A stretch of DNA of 64,000 nucleotides from Sphingomonadales bacterium 39-57-19 (GCA_002282385.1 NCJG01000001.1:372001-436000); one strand, 5' to 3'. Shown: positions 53,495 to 63,004, counted from the stretch's first letter. The notes: generated by a model from the letters alone, not told the origin. A program made the numbers and translations.

Positions 53495-54892
53495 ATGAAG
53501 AAAAACATCCTCTTGCTCGCCGCAGCCTCCACGCTGTTCCTTTCACCATCACTCGCACTGGGCGCGCCCGCGTTGCCGGACAGTGCTTCGGTCGCATCAA
53601 TCCGCGACAAAGCGCTTCAGAGTGATAGTTTTGCCTATGACATTGTCGAAGGGCTCACGACCGAAATCGGCCCGCGGCAGGGCGGCACCGAAGCCGAAGC
53701 GCGCGCGCGCACCTGGTCGGTCAATAAACTGAAAGCACTCGGATTTGATAATGTCCGCATCGAAGAATATCAGATGCCCACATGGGTGCGCGGCGAAGAA
53801 ACCGCAGCCATCGTCGCGCCGTTTACGCAGAAACTCGCCATTGCCGCATTGGGCAATAGCGGCAGCACAGGCGATGCCGGGCTCGAAGCTGAAATCGTGT
53901 ATTTCCCGACGATTGATGATCTGCGCGCTGCGCCCGATGGTAGCTTGAAAGGCAAGATTGCCTTTGTCAGCCACAATATGAAAGCAACGCAGGACGGCAG
54001 CAGCTACGGCGCATTTGGCCCTGCCCGCTTTGTCGGCCCGAATATCGCCGCGAAAAAGGGTGCGGCGGCCATCGTTATCCGTTCAATCGGAACCGATTAT
54101 CATCGCAACCCGCACACGGGGAACACCAACTTTGATCCCGGCGTCACGCCCATTCCGGCTGGTGCATTGTCGATACCCGACGCTGAAAATCTGGAGCGGA
54201 TGATTGCGCGCGGTAAGCCTGTGCGGTTGAAACTAAAGCTGACCCCAAAAAATGTCGGGATGCAGACCTCGGGCAATGTTCTGGCTGAGCTGAAGGGTTC
54301 GACCCCCGATCTTCCCATGATTGTCATCGCCTGCCATCTGGATAGCTGGGACCTTGGCACCGGCGCCATTGATGACGCTGCAGGTTGCGGCATCATCGGG
54401 GCAGCGGCCAAGCATTTGCAGTCGATGGGCCAACCCAAGCGCACCGTGCGTCTGCTGTGGGCCGGCGCGGAAGAAGTCGGCATTTGGGGTGGCCGGGATT
54501 ATGGCGCGAAGCACGCTACTGAACCCCATGCCTTCGCCATGGAATCGGATTTCGGCGCGGGCAAAGTCTGGGCCGTGGATTTCCGCCTGCCCGACAGCGC
54601 GGCGGCGCTTCGTGGTCAGATTGTTTCAGCATTGGCCCCATTGGGCGTTGTTCCGCGCAAGGAATTGGCCGGCGGCGGCGCGGATGTTGGCGCGATCATC
54701 GCCGCGCAGAAATTGGGCATCATTGACCTGCAGCAAGATGGCACGAAATATTTCGACCTGCACCACACGCCCGACGACACGCTCGACAAGATCGACAAAG
54801 CCGAATTGCGCCAGAATGTCGCGGCATGGGTTGCGACCTTGGCGCTCGTTGCAAATTATGACGGCGAACTGAAGCCAGAGGCGGCGCGTTGA
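53495..54892 (+). CDS. Exported M28-family metallopeptidase
   Basis: A 465-residue zinc aminopeptidase-like enzyme with a signal peptide (MKKNILLLAAASTLFLSPSL, cleavage after ALG-A or nearby), a PA-like insert and the M28 catalytic domain: ACHLDSWDLGTGAIDDAAG (zinc His, then bridging Asp), WAGAEEVGIWGG (Glu pair), ESDFGAGKV (Asp) and HHTPDDTLDKID (His). ATGs at 53474 and 53495 are both possible; the latter gives the cleaner signal peptide. The stop overlaps the start of the next small gene. Confidence 0.88.
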   Translation: MKKNILLLAAASTLFLSPSLALGAPALPDSASVASIRDKALQSDSFAYDIVEGLTTEIGPRQGGTEAEARARTWSVNKLKALGFDNVRIEEYQMPTWVRGEETAAIVAPFTQKLAIAALGNSGSTGDAGLEAEIVYFPTIDDLRAAPDGSLKGKIAFVSHNMKATQDGSSYGAFGPARFVGPNIAAKKGAAAIVIRSIGTDYHRNPHTGNTNFDPGVTPIPAGALSIPDAENLERMIARGKPVRLKLKLTPKNVGMQTSGNVLAELKGSTPDLPMIVIACHLDSWDLGTGAIDDAAGCGIIGAAAKHLQSMGQPKRTVRLLWAGAEEVGIWGGRDYGAKHATEPHAFAMESDFGAGKVWAVDFRLPDSAAALRGQIVSALAPLGVVPRKELAGGGADVGAIIAAQKLGIIDLQQDGTKYFDLHHTPDDTLDKIDKAELRQNVAAWVATLALVANYDGELKPEAAR

Positions 54893-55125
54893 AACACGCC
54901 CTTGTCTTGGCGCTCATGCTTATGGTTGGGGGCTGTGGTGACACGGCCCCAACCGAAGCGGACAAGGCGGGTGACGCGGACACGCCTGCGGTCACCCAGA
55001 AAGATGAACTGGCTCAACAGAAGCTGACCATTGAACAAGCCGCCGAAGAAGCAACGAAGCTTATTGAGGCGGATGCAAAGGCTGAGATTGACGCGGCCAA
55101 TTCAAGTGGCGGCACGGCGCAGTAA
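54889..55125 (+). CDS. Small putative lipoprotein
   Basis: A 78-residue product starting with TTG overlapping the peptidase TGA (TTGA). LVLALMLMVGGCGD looks like a lipoprotein signal with Cys16 as the lipidation site, followed by a very acidic, Ala/Glu-rich tail (about 60 residues) with helical, coiled-coil-like periodicity. No family recognised. It is probably co-translated with the peptidase and anchored in the outer or inner membrane. Confidence 0.65.
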   Translation: MKHALVLALMLMVGGCGDTAPTEADKAGDADTPAVTQKDELAQQKLTIEQAAEEATKLIEADAKAEIDAANSSGGTAQ

Positions 55126-55195
55126 ATAATCTCTTCCGCCGAACGGAGCACCGGGAACCGTCAAAAATCCGCCGAAATGACTCTGCGGCCATATG

Positions 55196-55214
55196 ATGTG
55201 CGGTCACCGCACAT
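55196..55214. promoter_or_regulatory. 19-base inverted repeat
   Basis: ATGTGCGGTCACCGCACAT: 9-base arms, perfect around one central base, in the gap between the small lipoprotein gene and tRNA-Pro. With so small a loop it is more like a protein-binding site than a hairpin; its target is unclear, since both flanking genes end here. Confidence 0.4.
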
Positions 55215-55265
55215 GCCGTACGCGGTTACGACACTGCTATCCGTGATCAAATTGGAATTTCGAAG

Positions 55266-55345
<80 letters not shown>

Positions 55346-55412
55346 ACATGGGATCACTGGTATAACAATGTCCGCGCGGCTGGCTGCCTGCCAAATTCCA
55401 CAAAAGTGAAAC

Positions 55413-55489
55413 TGGTGGGCCCGGAGGGACTCGAACCCCCGACCTAGCCGTTATGAGCGGCCAGCTCTAACCAACTGAGCTACAGGCCC
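55413..55489 (-). tRNA. tRNA with CAT anticodon, probably tRNA-Ile2
   Basis: On the minus strand: acceptor stem GGGCCTG/CGGGCCC, D-arm AGCTCAGTTGGTTAGAGCT, anticodon loop CTCATAA with CAT, T-loop GTTCGAGTC, discriminator A and an encoded CCA. The anticodon arm resembles the lysidine-modified tRNA-Ile of E. coli (ileX type) more than elongator tRNA-Met, but tRNA-Met cannot be excluded without a covariance model. Confidence 0.93.
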
Positions 55490-55663
55490 TGACCGGCTCG
55501 CCAACTGCCTGCGGGCCGATAGCCGAACTTTGGGCGCGCTTGCAAGCCTTTATCTCATCAAAAAGATATAAATCGGCTCGCCTTGACGATTTCCGCCATC
55601 GTTGGTGGTCGAACGCCGCTATTCCGCAAGCGACCAAATATGCCCCACTGCCCCGCCATATCA

Positions 55664-57307
55664 TTATCGTTCTTCGTCCATTAATCCGGTTCGCCCTTCA
55701 TTGACGGCTGGAAGCGACACGATCAGCGCTTGATTGTAAAAACGTAAATCCCCGCCAACATTTCGGGCAAGGCTGCGCACGAGGTGCAACGAAAAGCCTA
55801 GCCCAAGCAATGGCGCGTCATGAGAATCATCGATCGGGCCGGAACCGAAAAGCTCGCTCTCGTCCATGCCGGCAAGCGTTTTCGGCAAGCTAAGCACGAA
55901 ACGGTTAACGGCGTTCAACCCGGGCTCCGTCCGGAAACGACCATCGAGGATTTCGCCAGCCTCGCAGCCGATGATGACGGCAGACAACAGCCGCGAAAAA
56001 AGACGCTCGGCCAAATGGTTATCTAACGCAAATGGCCGGACCGGATGGGCATGGACCAAGTTCAGCGTAACATGCAAAACGTCGCTGAGCTCGCGGAGCC
56101 GGTCTGCCAACCGAAGCGACAGCCAGTCGCAATCAGTTGAGCCGGACTCCGTAATGTAGGTTCCCGTCTCAATTTTTGCAGCGGTTGAAAGATCGTCAAA
56201 GCCCGCCAACAGGCGCTGGGCATCGTGCAGGATGTTACCAGCTATTGTGCGGTACTCTTCGGTCACTGGCCCAAAGAGTTGCTGTTCTATAATTTCGGAA
56301 AAGCCAATAATCGCGCTCAACGGCGTACGCAATTCGTGGATCAATTGCTGGATATTTTCCGCGTCATGCGTGTCGCCTTCCGGAATGTGCGCGACTTCGG
56401 CCAGATTGGGGCGACGCAATATCCCGCGATAGCCGTTGAACCGTCCGCTGGCCGGTTCAAAAAACGGTGCAGCGTTGATCCGCCAGTCCCCGGCAATCGC
56501 GGGCGCTCCGCACAGGCGCATACGCGCATTTTCAAGCGGCATTTTTTGTCGAAAGGCCGCGGCGCCATACGCATCTGGTCCCGGCCCCGCGTCAAATGCG
56601 GGTTCCGCGATATTCACGCCAACAACCGCCCCCGCAGGCGCGCCTTCAATCCAGCTGATGGCGCCATATTCGTCCGTTTCGAAGCGTATTTCGTCACTCG
56701 GCTCGGCAAACAACACGACCTGTTCGATAGACGCCTCGGCCGGCATTTCTGCCGGGTCGTGCTGCTCCCGATCAAGCCGCAATTTTTCGATACGGTCAAC
56801 AATGTCCCGGATTTGCAAAGCTTGCGGTGCACGCACGACCGTCTCCGCCTCGGCTGTGCCAAGGGCCAGCACGAAATCCGCCGAAGAGCATGACCGAAGC
56901 GCATGCAGGGTCATGGGACCAATGTCCCTGCTGTTGCGCAAGAACCCGCGCGCACGGGTGGACATATGGGGGACGATATCTGCCCATTCATGATCACTCA
57001 GCCGGGCGGCACTGACCGCCGCTGCGGCCACCGCCGGGACATCGCCCGACAGCAGCAAGAGCAAAGGCGCAGAGCGCAGCCGCCCAGACAAGGCGCGTAC
57101 ACATTGTTCGCGCACCGTTGCGGGAACAGCGTCCATAACTTGCCGTACTTTTTGCAATCCGGAAGCTACCGCAGCCGGATCAAAATCCGAAGGGTTTTGC
57201 GACAATATATCAACCAGTTGCTGCCATTTGGCAGACAAACCAATGCCATCATCGCCCACCTGACGCAAAGTGGTTTCAAGGCGGTCGTCAATGCGCAAAT
57301 TCGGCAA
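55664..57307 (-). CDS. Histidine-kinase-like protein with degenerate ATPase domain
   Basis: A 547-residue soluble protein with no membrane segment. Residues 1-200 are helical and Leu/Ala/Arg-rich, with no family I recognise. A PAS-like middle follows (about 210-315). The dimerisation domain has an intact H box, IHELRTPLSAIIGFSEII (about 330). In the ATPase part, the N-box Asn is not visible (SRLLSAVIIGCEAG replaces NLLxNA) and no DxGxG G1 motif is seen, but LGLGFSLHLVRSLARNVGG resembles the G2 region. It may be a phosphotransfer or scaffold protein rather than an active kinase. No response regulator is adjacent. Confidence 0.75.
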   Translation of the reverse strand: MPNLRIDDRLETTLRQVGDDGIGLSAKWQQLVDILSQNPSDFDPAAVASGLQKVRQVMDAVPATVREQCVRALSGRLRSAPLLLLLSGDVPAVAAAAVSAARLSDHEWADIVPHMSTRARGFLRNSRDIGPMTLHALRSCSSADFVLALGTAEAETVVRAPQALQIRDIVDRIEKLRLDREQHDPAEMPAEASIEQVVLFAEPSDEIRFETDEYGAISWIEGAPAGAVVGVNIAEPAFDAGPGPDAYGAAAFRQKMPLENARMRLCGAPAIAGDWRINAAPFFEPASGRFNGYRGILRRPNLAEVAHIPEGDTHDAENIQQLIHELRTPLSAIIGFSEIIEQQLFGPVTEEYRTIAGNILHDAQRLLAGFDDLSTAAKIETGTYITESGSTDCDWLSLRLADRLRELSDVLHVTLNLVHAHPVRPFALDNHLAERLFSRLLSAVIIGCEAGEILDGRFRTEPGLNAVNRFVLSLPKTLAGMDESELFGSGPIDDSHDAPLLGLGFSLHLVRSLARNVGGDLRFYNQALIVSLPAVNEGRTGLMDEER

Positions 57308-57408
57308 GTCCTGATGCTACAATATCCGTGTTGTGGCCGCCGGATAAACCGATATCAGGGCGTGCGAAAGCGACAAAATTGGTGCGTCACACATTGGGAC
57401 AATTGCAA

Positions 57409-57428
57409 TATAATATAATTATATTATA
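57409..57428. promoter_or_regulatory. Perfect 20-base AT palindrome upstream of the Lrp/AsnC gene
   Basis: TATAATATAATTATATTATA is self-complementary over all 20 bases and ends 36 bases before the ATG of the Lrp/AsnC-type regulator. Members of that family often bind AT-rich palindromes in their own promoters, so this is a candidate autoregulatory operator, overlapping possible -10 elements in both directions. Confidence 0.55.
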
Positions 57429-57464
57429 AAGTGGAGGCATTATCGAAATGGAAATAACAAGATC

Positions 57465-57941
57465 ATGGCTAATATGAACCTAGATGCGATAGATATGAAG
57501 CTTTTGGCGGAATTGCAGGCTGATGGTCGCATTACCAATGTGGAGCTTGCAACCAAGGTTGGGTTGACCGCCCCGCCATGCTTGCGGCGCATGCGTGCGT
57601 TGGAACAGTCAGGGACGATTAAGTCCTACCACGCAGATGTCGACGCCAGCGCCTTGGGCTACACAATCACCGTATTTGCGATGGTCAGCTTAAAAAGTCA
57701 GGCCGAAGAAGATTTGAAGGCGTTTGAGCAGCATGTTCGGGCACTCCCCGATGTGCGCGAATGCCACATGCTGAATGGCGAAATTGATTTCATCCTTAAA
57801 ATCGTTGCGCGCGATCTGCAGTCATTTCAGGAATTTCTGACATCGCAATTAACGTCCGCGCCCAATGTAAACAGCGTAAAAACGTCGCTGACCATTCGCA
57901 CCGCAAAGGACGAGCCGGGCGTACCCATACCGATGGCATAA
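57465..57941 (+). CDS. Lrp/AsnC-family transcriptional regulator
   Basis: A 158-residue regulator with an N-terminal winged helix-turn-helix (LDAIDMKLLAELQADGRITNVELATKVGLTAPPCLRRMRALE by its residues about 6-48) and a C-terminal RAM ligand-binding domain (ALPDVRECHMLNGEIDFILKIVARD). It probably senses an amino acid and forms dimers to octamers. In-frame ATGs lie at 57465 and 57474. It sits behind a strong AT palindrome, divergent from the histidine-kinase-like gene, and ends at a bidirectional terminator. Confidence 0.92.
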   Translation: MANMNLDAIDMKLLAELQADGRITNVELATKVGLTAPPCLRRMRALEQSGTIKSYHADVDASALGYTITVFAMVSLKSQAEEDLKAFEQHVRALPDVRECHMLNGEIDFILKIVARDLQSFQEFLTSQLTSAPNVNSVKTSLTIRTAKDEPGVPIPMA

Positions 57942-57970
57942 AAAAAGGGCCCGATTGCTCAGGCCCTTTT
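57942..57970. terminator. Bidirectional intrinsic terminator
   Basis: AAAAGGGCC (57943-57951) pairs with GGCCCTTTT (57962-57970) over a 10-base loop, with an A run to the left. It gives a U-tailed hairpin on both strands and separates the convergent Lrp/AsnC and exported-repeat genes. Confidence 0.87.
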
Positions 57971-57989
57971 CAATCAATTATCGCAAAGC

Positions 57990-59321
57990 TTAGGTCGCCG
58001 GCGTTGCCGCAGGCGCCGCTGCTGGTGCAGGGTTTTCCAAATGGTTGATATACATCACCCAATATTCGGCAATTGCCTTGCGGTTTGCACCGGTAATCTG
58101 CGCAAAGTCGGCTTTCGCGCCAGCATAATCGCCGAGCATGGCTTTCGACATGGCAAGGCGGAAACGGGTGCGGTCGGTCTGGTTTCCGCCATCCTTATCC
58201 AACACTGGGCCTTTGCTTAACGCGGTCTCGTACAGATCCTTGGCGGTCTTATAATCCTTGTGTGAGAAGAATGAGTCGCCTGTCAGGGTCGCCAGCATGG
58301 CTCTGGGGCTCGCTTTTGCCGGTGCGATCGTTCCCGCCAATGTGCGTGTATCTTCCGCCAAGCGGCCCTTAGCTTCGTTGTAACGCTCACTAAAGGTCAC
58401 GTTGTTCCGTGAGATGATGCCCTTTGCAAAGCCTTCGTCCAATACAGACACAGCCTCTGCCGGGTAACGAACGCCGATATAGCTTAAGCTGTCGAGATAT
58501 TCGGCATATTCTTGTTGAAAGCGCAAACCATTGGTCGCGCGCATCAAGCGCATGAGATCAAGCGATTCTTCAGGGTTCGTGTTGAGCGAACGGTTGAAGA
58601 ACGCAAGGGCATCATGCCAATAATCGGGGTTATTCTCGGCAATCACCAAATCTTTGTAGATATTGGCAGCGCCGGCATAATCTTTCGCTTTCACCGAAAG
58701 GTTGGCGGCACGAACGACATAGGCTTTGTTAACCGCTCCGGCTGCCTTGCTAGCGGCGATGGCCTTGCCGATCCAAACGATAGCGTCAGCGTCCTTATTC
58801 TGCTGCGACATGGCGTTGGAGATCAAAAACTCGATATTGTTGGCGCGGTAACCGAGGTTGTACGCATCCATCATATTCTTTTCAGCGTCAGCAAATTTCT
58901 TGCCATCATAAGCAATCGCACCCTTGCGGAACGTATATGCCTGCTTCATTTCGACAGGCGTGGTTGCGGATGCGAGCAACAGATCGATACCCTGATCCTG
59001 CAATGCGCTGTCTTTCGTCAAAACGCCGATGTTGACCGCCAATACGCCCGCTTCATAACGGTCGTCATCATTGGCAATGGCGGCAAGAATCTTCGGAAAT
59101 TCGACCTTCGCTGCAGCAGCATCCTTGGTTTTGTTCAAAAGATTGGCAACGGGCACATAGGCCGCAATGAACGGCTTGGAATAATTTCTCTTGGGAGCCG
59201 CAGGCGTGGCTTCCTTCCCCTTTTTTTCCTTCTTTGGCTTTTCATCGGACTGCGCAAAAGCAGGCGCAGCGGTTAATGCGGCGAATGAAAGTGCAAGGGC
59301 AAATTTTGAAACCAGATTCAT
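57990..59321 (-). CDS. Exported tetratricopeptide-like repeat protein
   Basis: A 443-residue precursor with a signal peptide (KFALALSFAALTAAPAFAQS, about 6-25), a Lys/Glu/Pro-rich linker (DEKPKKEKKGKEATPAAPK), and helical repeats with TPR-like spacing (KQAYTFRKGAIAYDGKKFADAEKNM, YNLGYRANNIEFLISNAMSQ, LYETALSKGP). It ends in a Pro/Ala tail. No enzymatic motif. A periplasmic scaffold role is possible but not shown. On the minus strand TTGCAC (59400-59395) and TATACA (59377-59372) with a 17-base spacer form a good promoter. The gene ends before a bidirectional terminator. Confidence 0.75.
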   Translation of the reverse strand: MNLVSKFALALSFAALTAAPAFAQSDEKPKKEKKGKEATPAAPKRNYSKPFIAAYVPVANLLNKTKDAAAAKVEFPKILAAIANDDDRYEAGVLAVNIGVLTKDSALQDQGIDLLLASATTPVEMKQAYTFRKGAIAYDGKKFADAEKNMMDAYNLGYRANNIEFLISNAMSQQNKDADAIVWIGKAIAASKAAGAVNKAYVVRAANLSVKAKDYAGAANIYKDLVIAENNPDYWHDALAFFNRSLNTNPEESLDLMRLMRATNGLRFQQEYAEYLDSLSYIGVRYPAEAVSVLDEGFAKGIISRNNVTFSERYNEAKGRLAEDTRTLAGTIAPAKASPRAMLATLTGDSFFSHKDYKTAKDLYETALSKGPVLDKDGGNQTDRTRFRLAMSKAMLGDYAGAKADFAQITGANRKAIAEYWVMYINHLENPAPAAAPAATPAT

Positions 59322-59371
59322 TTAACTCTCCGGGACTAGTGGTGTATTGCCATGGGCTTTGGTTGACGTCG

Positions 59372-59400
59372 TGTATAGGACCTTGCCATCTTCAGTGCAA
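59372..59400 (-). promoter_or_regulatory. Sigma70-like promoter of the exported repeat gene
   Basis: Minus-strand -35 TTGCAC (59400-59395), spacer of 17, -10 TATACA (59377-59372), about 50 bases before the ATG at 59321. Confidence 0.5.
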
Positions 59401-59429
59401 TTGACATAGCGCAGTCGCATATATTCCCG
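59401..59429 (+). promoter_or_regulatory. Possible promoter of the SDR gene
   Basis: A consensus -35 TTGACA at 59401-59406 is followed by an AT-rich ATATATT stretch at 59420-59426, at a spacing somewhat short of ideal. It lies back to back with the opposite promoter; the SDR GTG is at 59455. Confidence 0.35.
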
Positions 59430-59454
59430 TTGAACGAACCAGAGGAAAATTCAA

Positions 59455-60144
59455 GTGCCCGAACGCACAGCAGTGATAATTGGCGCACGTGGGGGCATTG
59501 GTGCAGCACTTGCCGATGCTTTGGACACGGGCGATCACTATGACCGCGTCATCCGGCTGCATCGTGCAAGCGCGCCGGCCATCGACATATTGGACGAGGC
59601 AAGCATAGCCGCCGCAGCAAGCGATTTGGCAGGCACAGCGCCGCAATTGGTCATCGTGGCCACAGGGTTATTGCATACAGCCAATAAGGGGCCGGAAAAA
59701 AGCCTGCGCGAGCTTGATCCTGAATGGATAATGGAAAACTACCGCATCAATGCGGTAGGCCCCGCATTGGTGGCGAAACATTTTCTGCCGATCATGGCAA
59801 AGCAAGGCCCGATCTGCTTTGCGGCGCTCTCCGCCCGCGTGGGCAGCATCTCGGACAATCGCCTTGGCGGATGGCACAGCTATCGCGCATCGAAAGCCGC
59901 GCTCAATATGTTCATCCGCAATATTGCGATCGAATGGCAGCGCAAAAATACGCAATCGGTTGTGGTCGCCCTGCATCCCGGCACCGTCGAGACCCAGCTG
60001 AGCGCGCCATTTAAGGGCAATCCGGCGCATGAACGCTTCGTCCCTGCCCGCGCTGCTGCGGATATGCTTGCCGTGGTTTCAGGGCTAAAGCCCGAGCAAA
60101 GCGGTCAGATTTTCGCTTATGATGGCAGCGTCGTCGTCCCCTAA
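59455..60144 (+). CDS. Short-chain dehydrogenase/reductase
   Basis: A 229-residue Rossmann-fold oxidoreductase: AVIIGARGGIGAALADAL (about 6-23) is the dinucleotide-binding loop, VIVATGLLHT corresponds to the NNAG region, and YRASKAAL carries the catalytic YxxxK. It resembles the C-factor (CsgA-like) branch. The substrate is unknown. The start is GTG at 59455 behind AGAGGAAAA. It is the only gene between its promoter and gyrA, and probably a separate unit. Confidence 0.87.
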   Translation: MPERTAVIIGARGGIGAALADALDTGDHYDRVIRLHRASAPAIDILDEASIAAAASDLAGTAPQLVIVATGLLHTANKGPEKSLRELDPEWIMENYRINAVGPALVAKHFLPIMAKQGPICFAALSARVGSISDNRLGGWHSYRASKAALNMFIRNIAIEWQRKNTQSVVVALHPGTVETQLSAPFKGNPAHERFVPARAAADMLAVVSGLKPEQSGQIFAYDGSVVVP

Positions 60145-60164
60145 GAGCCCAGTGGGCGTGAATC

Positions 60165-60247
60165 TGTGGATAAGCTGTAGAAAACACCCCTATTTGGGCA
60201 GTCGCTTGTGGTCATATGACCGACTTGGGTCTATGGCTTAGTGACCC
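60165..60247. promoter_or_regulatory. gyrA upstream region: DnaA-box-like 9-mer and palindromes
   Basis: Ahead of gyrA lie a perfect TTATCCACA on the minus strand (60165-60173), a 12-base perfect palindrome GGTCATATGACC (60210-60221), and GGGTC/GACCC arms (60227-60231 and 60243-60247). gyrA in other bacteria responds to supercoiling; whether these sites do this or bind a protein cannot be told from sequence. Confidence 0.4.
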
Positions 60248-60271
60248 TAAAAATATAAGGATTTTCGCGCT

Positions 60272-63004
60272 GTGAGCGACGACATAGTTACAATGGACCC
60301 ATCGGACATTTCGCCCGTCGACATCGTCGATGAAATGAAGTCGAGTTACCTCGATTATGCGATGTCGGTCATTGTATCCCGGGCCCTGCCGGACGTACGT
60401 GACGGCCTGAAGCCCGTCCACCGCCGCATATTGTTCGCAAGCCAGGAAGGCGGTTTTGTCGCGGGTCGGCCCTATCGCAAATCGGCAAAGATTGTCGGCG
60501 ACGTCATGGGCAACTATCACCCGCATGGCGACAGCGCGATTTACGACGCGCTTGCCCGTATGACGCAAGATTGGTCGATGCGCGTGCCATTGATCGATGG
60601 TCAGGGGAACTTTGGTTCGATGGATCCTGATCCGCCAGCATCAATGCGGTACACCGAAGCACGATTGAACAAGGTCGCCAACGCGCTGTTGGATGATCTC
60701 GACAAAGACACCGTCGATTTCCAACCCAATTATGACGGCAGCCGCGAAGAACCGCAGGTTTTGCCCGCACGTTTCCCCAATCTGTTGGTCAACGGCGCTG
60801 GCGGTATTGCCGTCGGCATGGCCACCAACATCCCGCCACACAATCTCGGCGAAGTTATCAAGGCCTGCCTGGCCTATATCGATAATCCGGCCATCTCCAT
60901 TGATGAGCTGATCGAGATCGTTCCTGCCCCTGATTTCCCCACGGGACCGTTGATCCTTGGCACAGGCGGCGCACGTTCGGCCTATCGCGAAGGCAAGGGC
61001 TCAATCATGCAGCGCGCCCGCCACGAGATTGAGGAAGGAAAAGGCGATCGTCGCTCGATCGTCCTGACGAGCATTCCGTTCCAAGTTGGCAAATCCGCTT
61101 TGGTCGAAAAAATCGCCGAAGCCGCGAAGGACAAGCGTATCGAGGGTGTTTCCGACATTCGCGACGAATCCAGCCGCAAGGGCGTACGCATCGTCATTGA
61201 TCTGAAGCGTGATGCGACCACCGATGTGGTACTCAACCAATTGTGGCGCCATACGCAGGCGCAATCGAGCTTCCCGGCCAATATGCTCGCCATTCGCGGC
61301 GGACGGCCTGAAGTCCTCAACCTGCGCGATATCATCGAGGCATTCATCCGCTTCCGTGAAGAGGTTATCACCCGCAGAACCAAGTTCGAACTGAACAAAG
61401 CGCGCGAACGGGCGCATTTGTTGCTTGGACTTGTCGTTGCCGTCACCAATTTGGACGAAGTCGTCCGCATCATTCGCGGATCGGCCAGCCCGGCCGAAGC
61501 ACGCGCTGCGCTGATCGCGCGCAAATGGCCAATCGCCGAAATCGCGTCGTACATCAAATTGGTCGAAGCCGTTGAAACCGAAGTTTCGGGCGACAGCTAC
61601 CAATTGTCGGAGCTTCAGGTGCGCGCCATTCTCGAACTGCGCCTGCACCGTCTGACGGCGCTTGGCCGTGATGAAATTGGCAAGGAACTTCAGGGACTTG
61701 CCGAAAGCATCGCAGAATATCTCGCAATCTTGGGCGACCGCGTTAAGCTGTACGCTGTTCTGCGTGAAGAACTGGTCGCCATTGACGCCGAATTTTCGAC
61801 GCCACGCTTGTGCGAAATCACCGCAAGTTGGGACGGTCTTGATGACGAAGACCTTTTGGAGCGTGAGGAAATGGTCGTCACCGTCACCCATGGCGGCTAC
61901 ATCAAACGGACCGCACTGGCGGCTTTCCGCGCCCAGAACCGGGGCGGCAAGGGCCGCGCAGGCATGGCGACGAAGGATGAAGACGCCGTCACCGAATTGT
62001 TCGTCACCAGCACGCACACACCCGTATTGTTCTTCTCAAACATTGGTAAGGTCTACCGCCTAAAGGTTTGGAAGCTGCCCGAAGGCGGCCCATCGACCCG
62101 CGGTCGGCCCATGGTCAACCTGCTGCCATTGGGCGAAGGCGAAGTCATTTCCAACGTTTTGACCCTGCCTGAGGACGAAGCCGAATGGGGCGGCCTCAGC
62201 GTCGTATTTGCCACGGCCAAGGGCTATGCCCGTCGCAACAGCATGGACGCATTTGCCAATGTCCCAAGCAACGGCAAAATCGCCATGAAGTTTGAAGGCG
62301 AAGATGCCGATGACAAGCTGATCGGCGTGGAATTGTTAAGCGCTGAAGACGACGTCTTGCTGGCCAGCCGCAATGGCAAGGCCATCCGCTTTGCCGCGGA
62401 CGACATTCGCGAATTCCAAAGCCGTGCGTCGACGGGTGTTCGTGCTATGAAGCTCGCTAAGGGCGACGAGGTTATCTCGCTATCCATCCTTCAGCGCGTG
62501 GGCACCACGCCCGAAGAGCGCGAAGATTATCTGCGCTTCGCCCCATGGAAGCCCGAGAAGGAAGGCGAACCCACAATGTCCGCGGAACGCATTGCGGAGA
62601 TGGCGGAGCGTGAACAGTTCATCCTGACCGTATGCGCCAATGGCTATGGCAAATTGTCATCGGCTTATGGATATCGCCGCACGGGTCGTGGTGGTCAGGG
62701 TATCACCAATATCGACAATATCGAACGCAACGGCCCCGTTGTCGCCAGCTTCCCCGCAACCAAGGGGGACCAGTTGATGCTCGTCACCGACCAGGCAAAG
62801 CTGATCCGCATGCCATTGGACAGCTTACGCGTCCTTGGCCGCGGCACCGCAGGCGTGCGTTTGTTCAACGTTGGCGACAATGAACATGTCGTCGGCGCAG
62901 CGAAGATTGACGAGAGTGATGATGAGGCAGACGGCGCAATCGAAGACACGAACGAGGTTGCATCTGCAGTAGTCGAAGTATCCGAAGGAAACGAACCCGT
63001 ATGA
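60272..63004 (+). CDS. gyrA: DNA gyrase subunit A
   Basis: Breakage-reunion subunit of DNA gyrase, which with GyrB introduces negative supercoils. The 910-residue product starts with GTG. It shows [15 protein letters not shown], the quinolone-resistance region [10 protein letters not shown] (Ser88 and Asp92, equivalent to E. coli Ser83 and Asp87, both in the sensitive state), the active-site Tyr127 in SMRYTEARL, and the GyrA box as QNRGGKG in the C-terminal beta-pinwheel. The C-terminus is a long acidic tail (about 30 residues). A possible ribosome-binding site is AAGG at 60257-60260. Its stop overlaps the next ATG (ATGA). Confidence 0.97.
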   Translation: MSDDIVTMDPSDISPVDIVDEMKSSYLDYAMSVIVSRALPDVRDGLKPVHRRILFASQEGGFVAGRPYRKSAKIVGDVMGNYHPHGDSAIYDALARMTQDWSMRVPLIDGQGNFGSMDPDPPASMRYTEARLNKVANALLDDLDKDTVDFQPNYDGSREEPQVLPARFPNLLVNGAGGIAVGMATNIPPHNLGEVIKACLAYIDNPAISIDELIEIVPAPDFPTGPLILGTGGARSAYREGKGSIMQRARHEIEEGKGDRRSIVLTSIPFQVGKSALVEKIAEAAKDKRIEGVSDIRDESSRKGVRIVIDLKRDATTDVVLNQLWRHTQAQSSFPANMLAIRGGRPEVLNLRDIIEAFIRFREEVITRRTKFELNKARERAHLLLGLVVAVTNLDEVVRIIRGSASPAEARAALIARKWPIAEIASYIKLVEAVETEVSGDSYQLSELQVRAILELRLHRLTALGRDEIGKELQGLAESIAEYLAILGDRVKLYAVLREELVAIDAEFSTPRLCEITASWDGLDDEDLLEREEMVVTVTHGGYIKRTALAAFRAQNRGGKGRAGMATKDEDAVTELFVTSTHTPVLFFSNIGKVYRLKVWKLPEGGPSTRGRPMVNLLPLGEGEVISNVLTLPEDEAEWGGLSVVFATAKGYARRNSMDAFANVPSNGKIAMKFEGEDADDKLIGVELLSAEDDVLLASRNGKAIRFAADDIREFQSRASTGVRAMKLAKGDEVISLSILQRVGTTPEEREDYLRFAPWKPEKEGEPTMSAERIAEMAEREQFILTVCANGYGKLSSAYGYRRTGRGGQGITNIDNIERNGPVVASFPATKGDQLMLVTDQAKLIRMPLDSLRVLGRGTAGVRLFNVGDNEHVVGAAKIDESDDEADGAIEDTNEVASAVVEVSEGNEPV

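Noticed and set aside
60480..60560. Possible quinolone-resistance change in gyrA
   Set aside because: [10 protein letters not shown] keeps the Ser and Asp of sensitive enzymes, so there is no sign of a resistance substitution.
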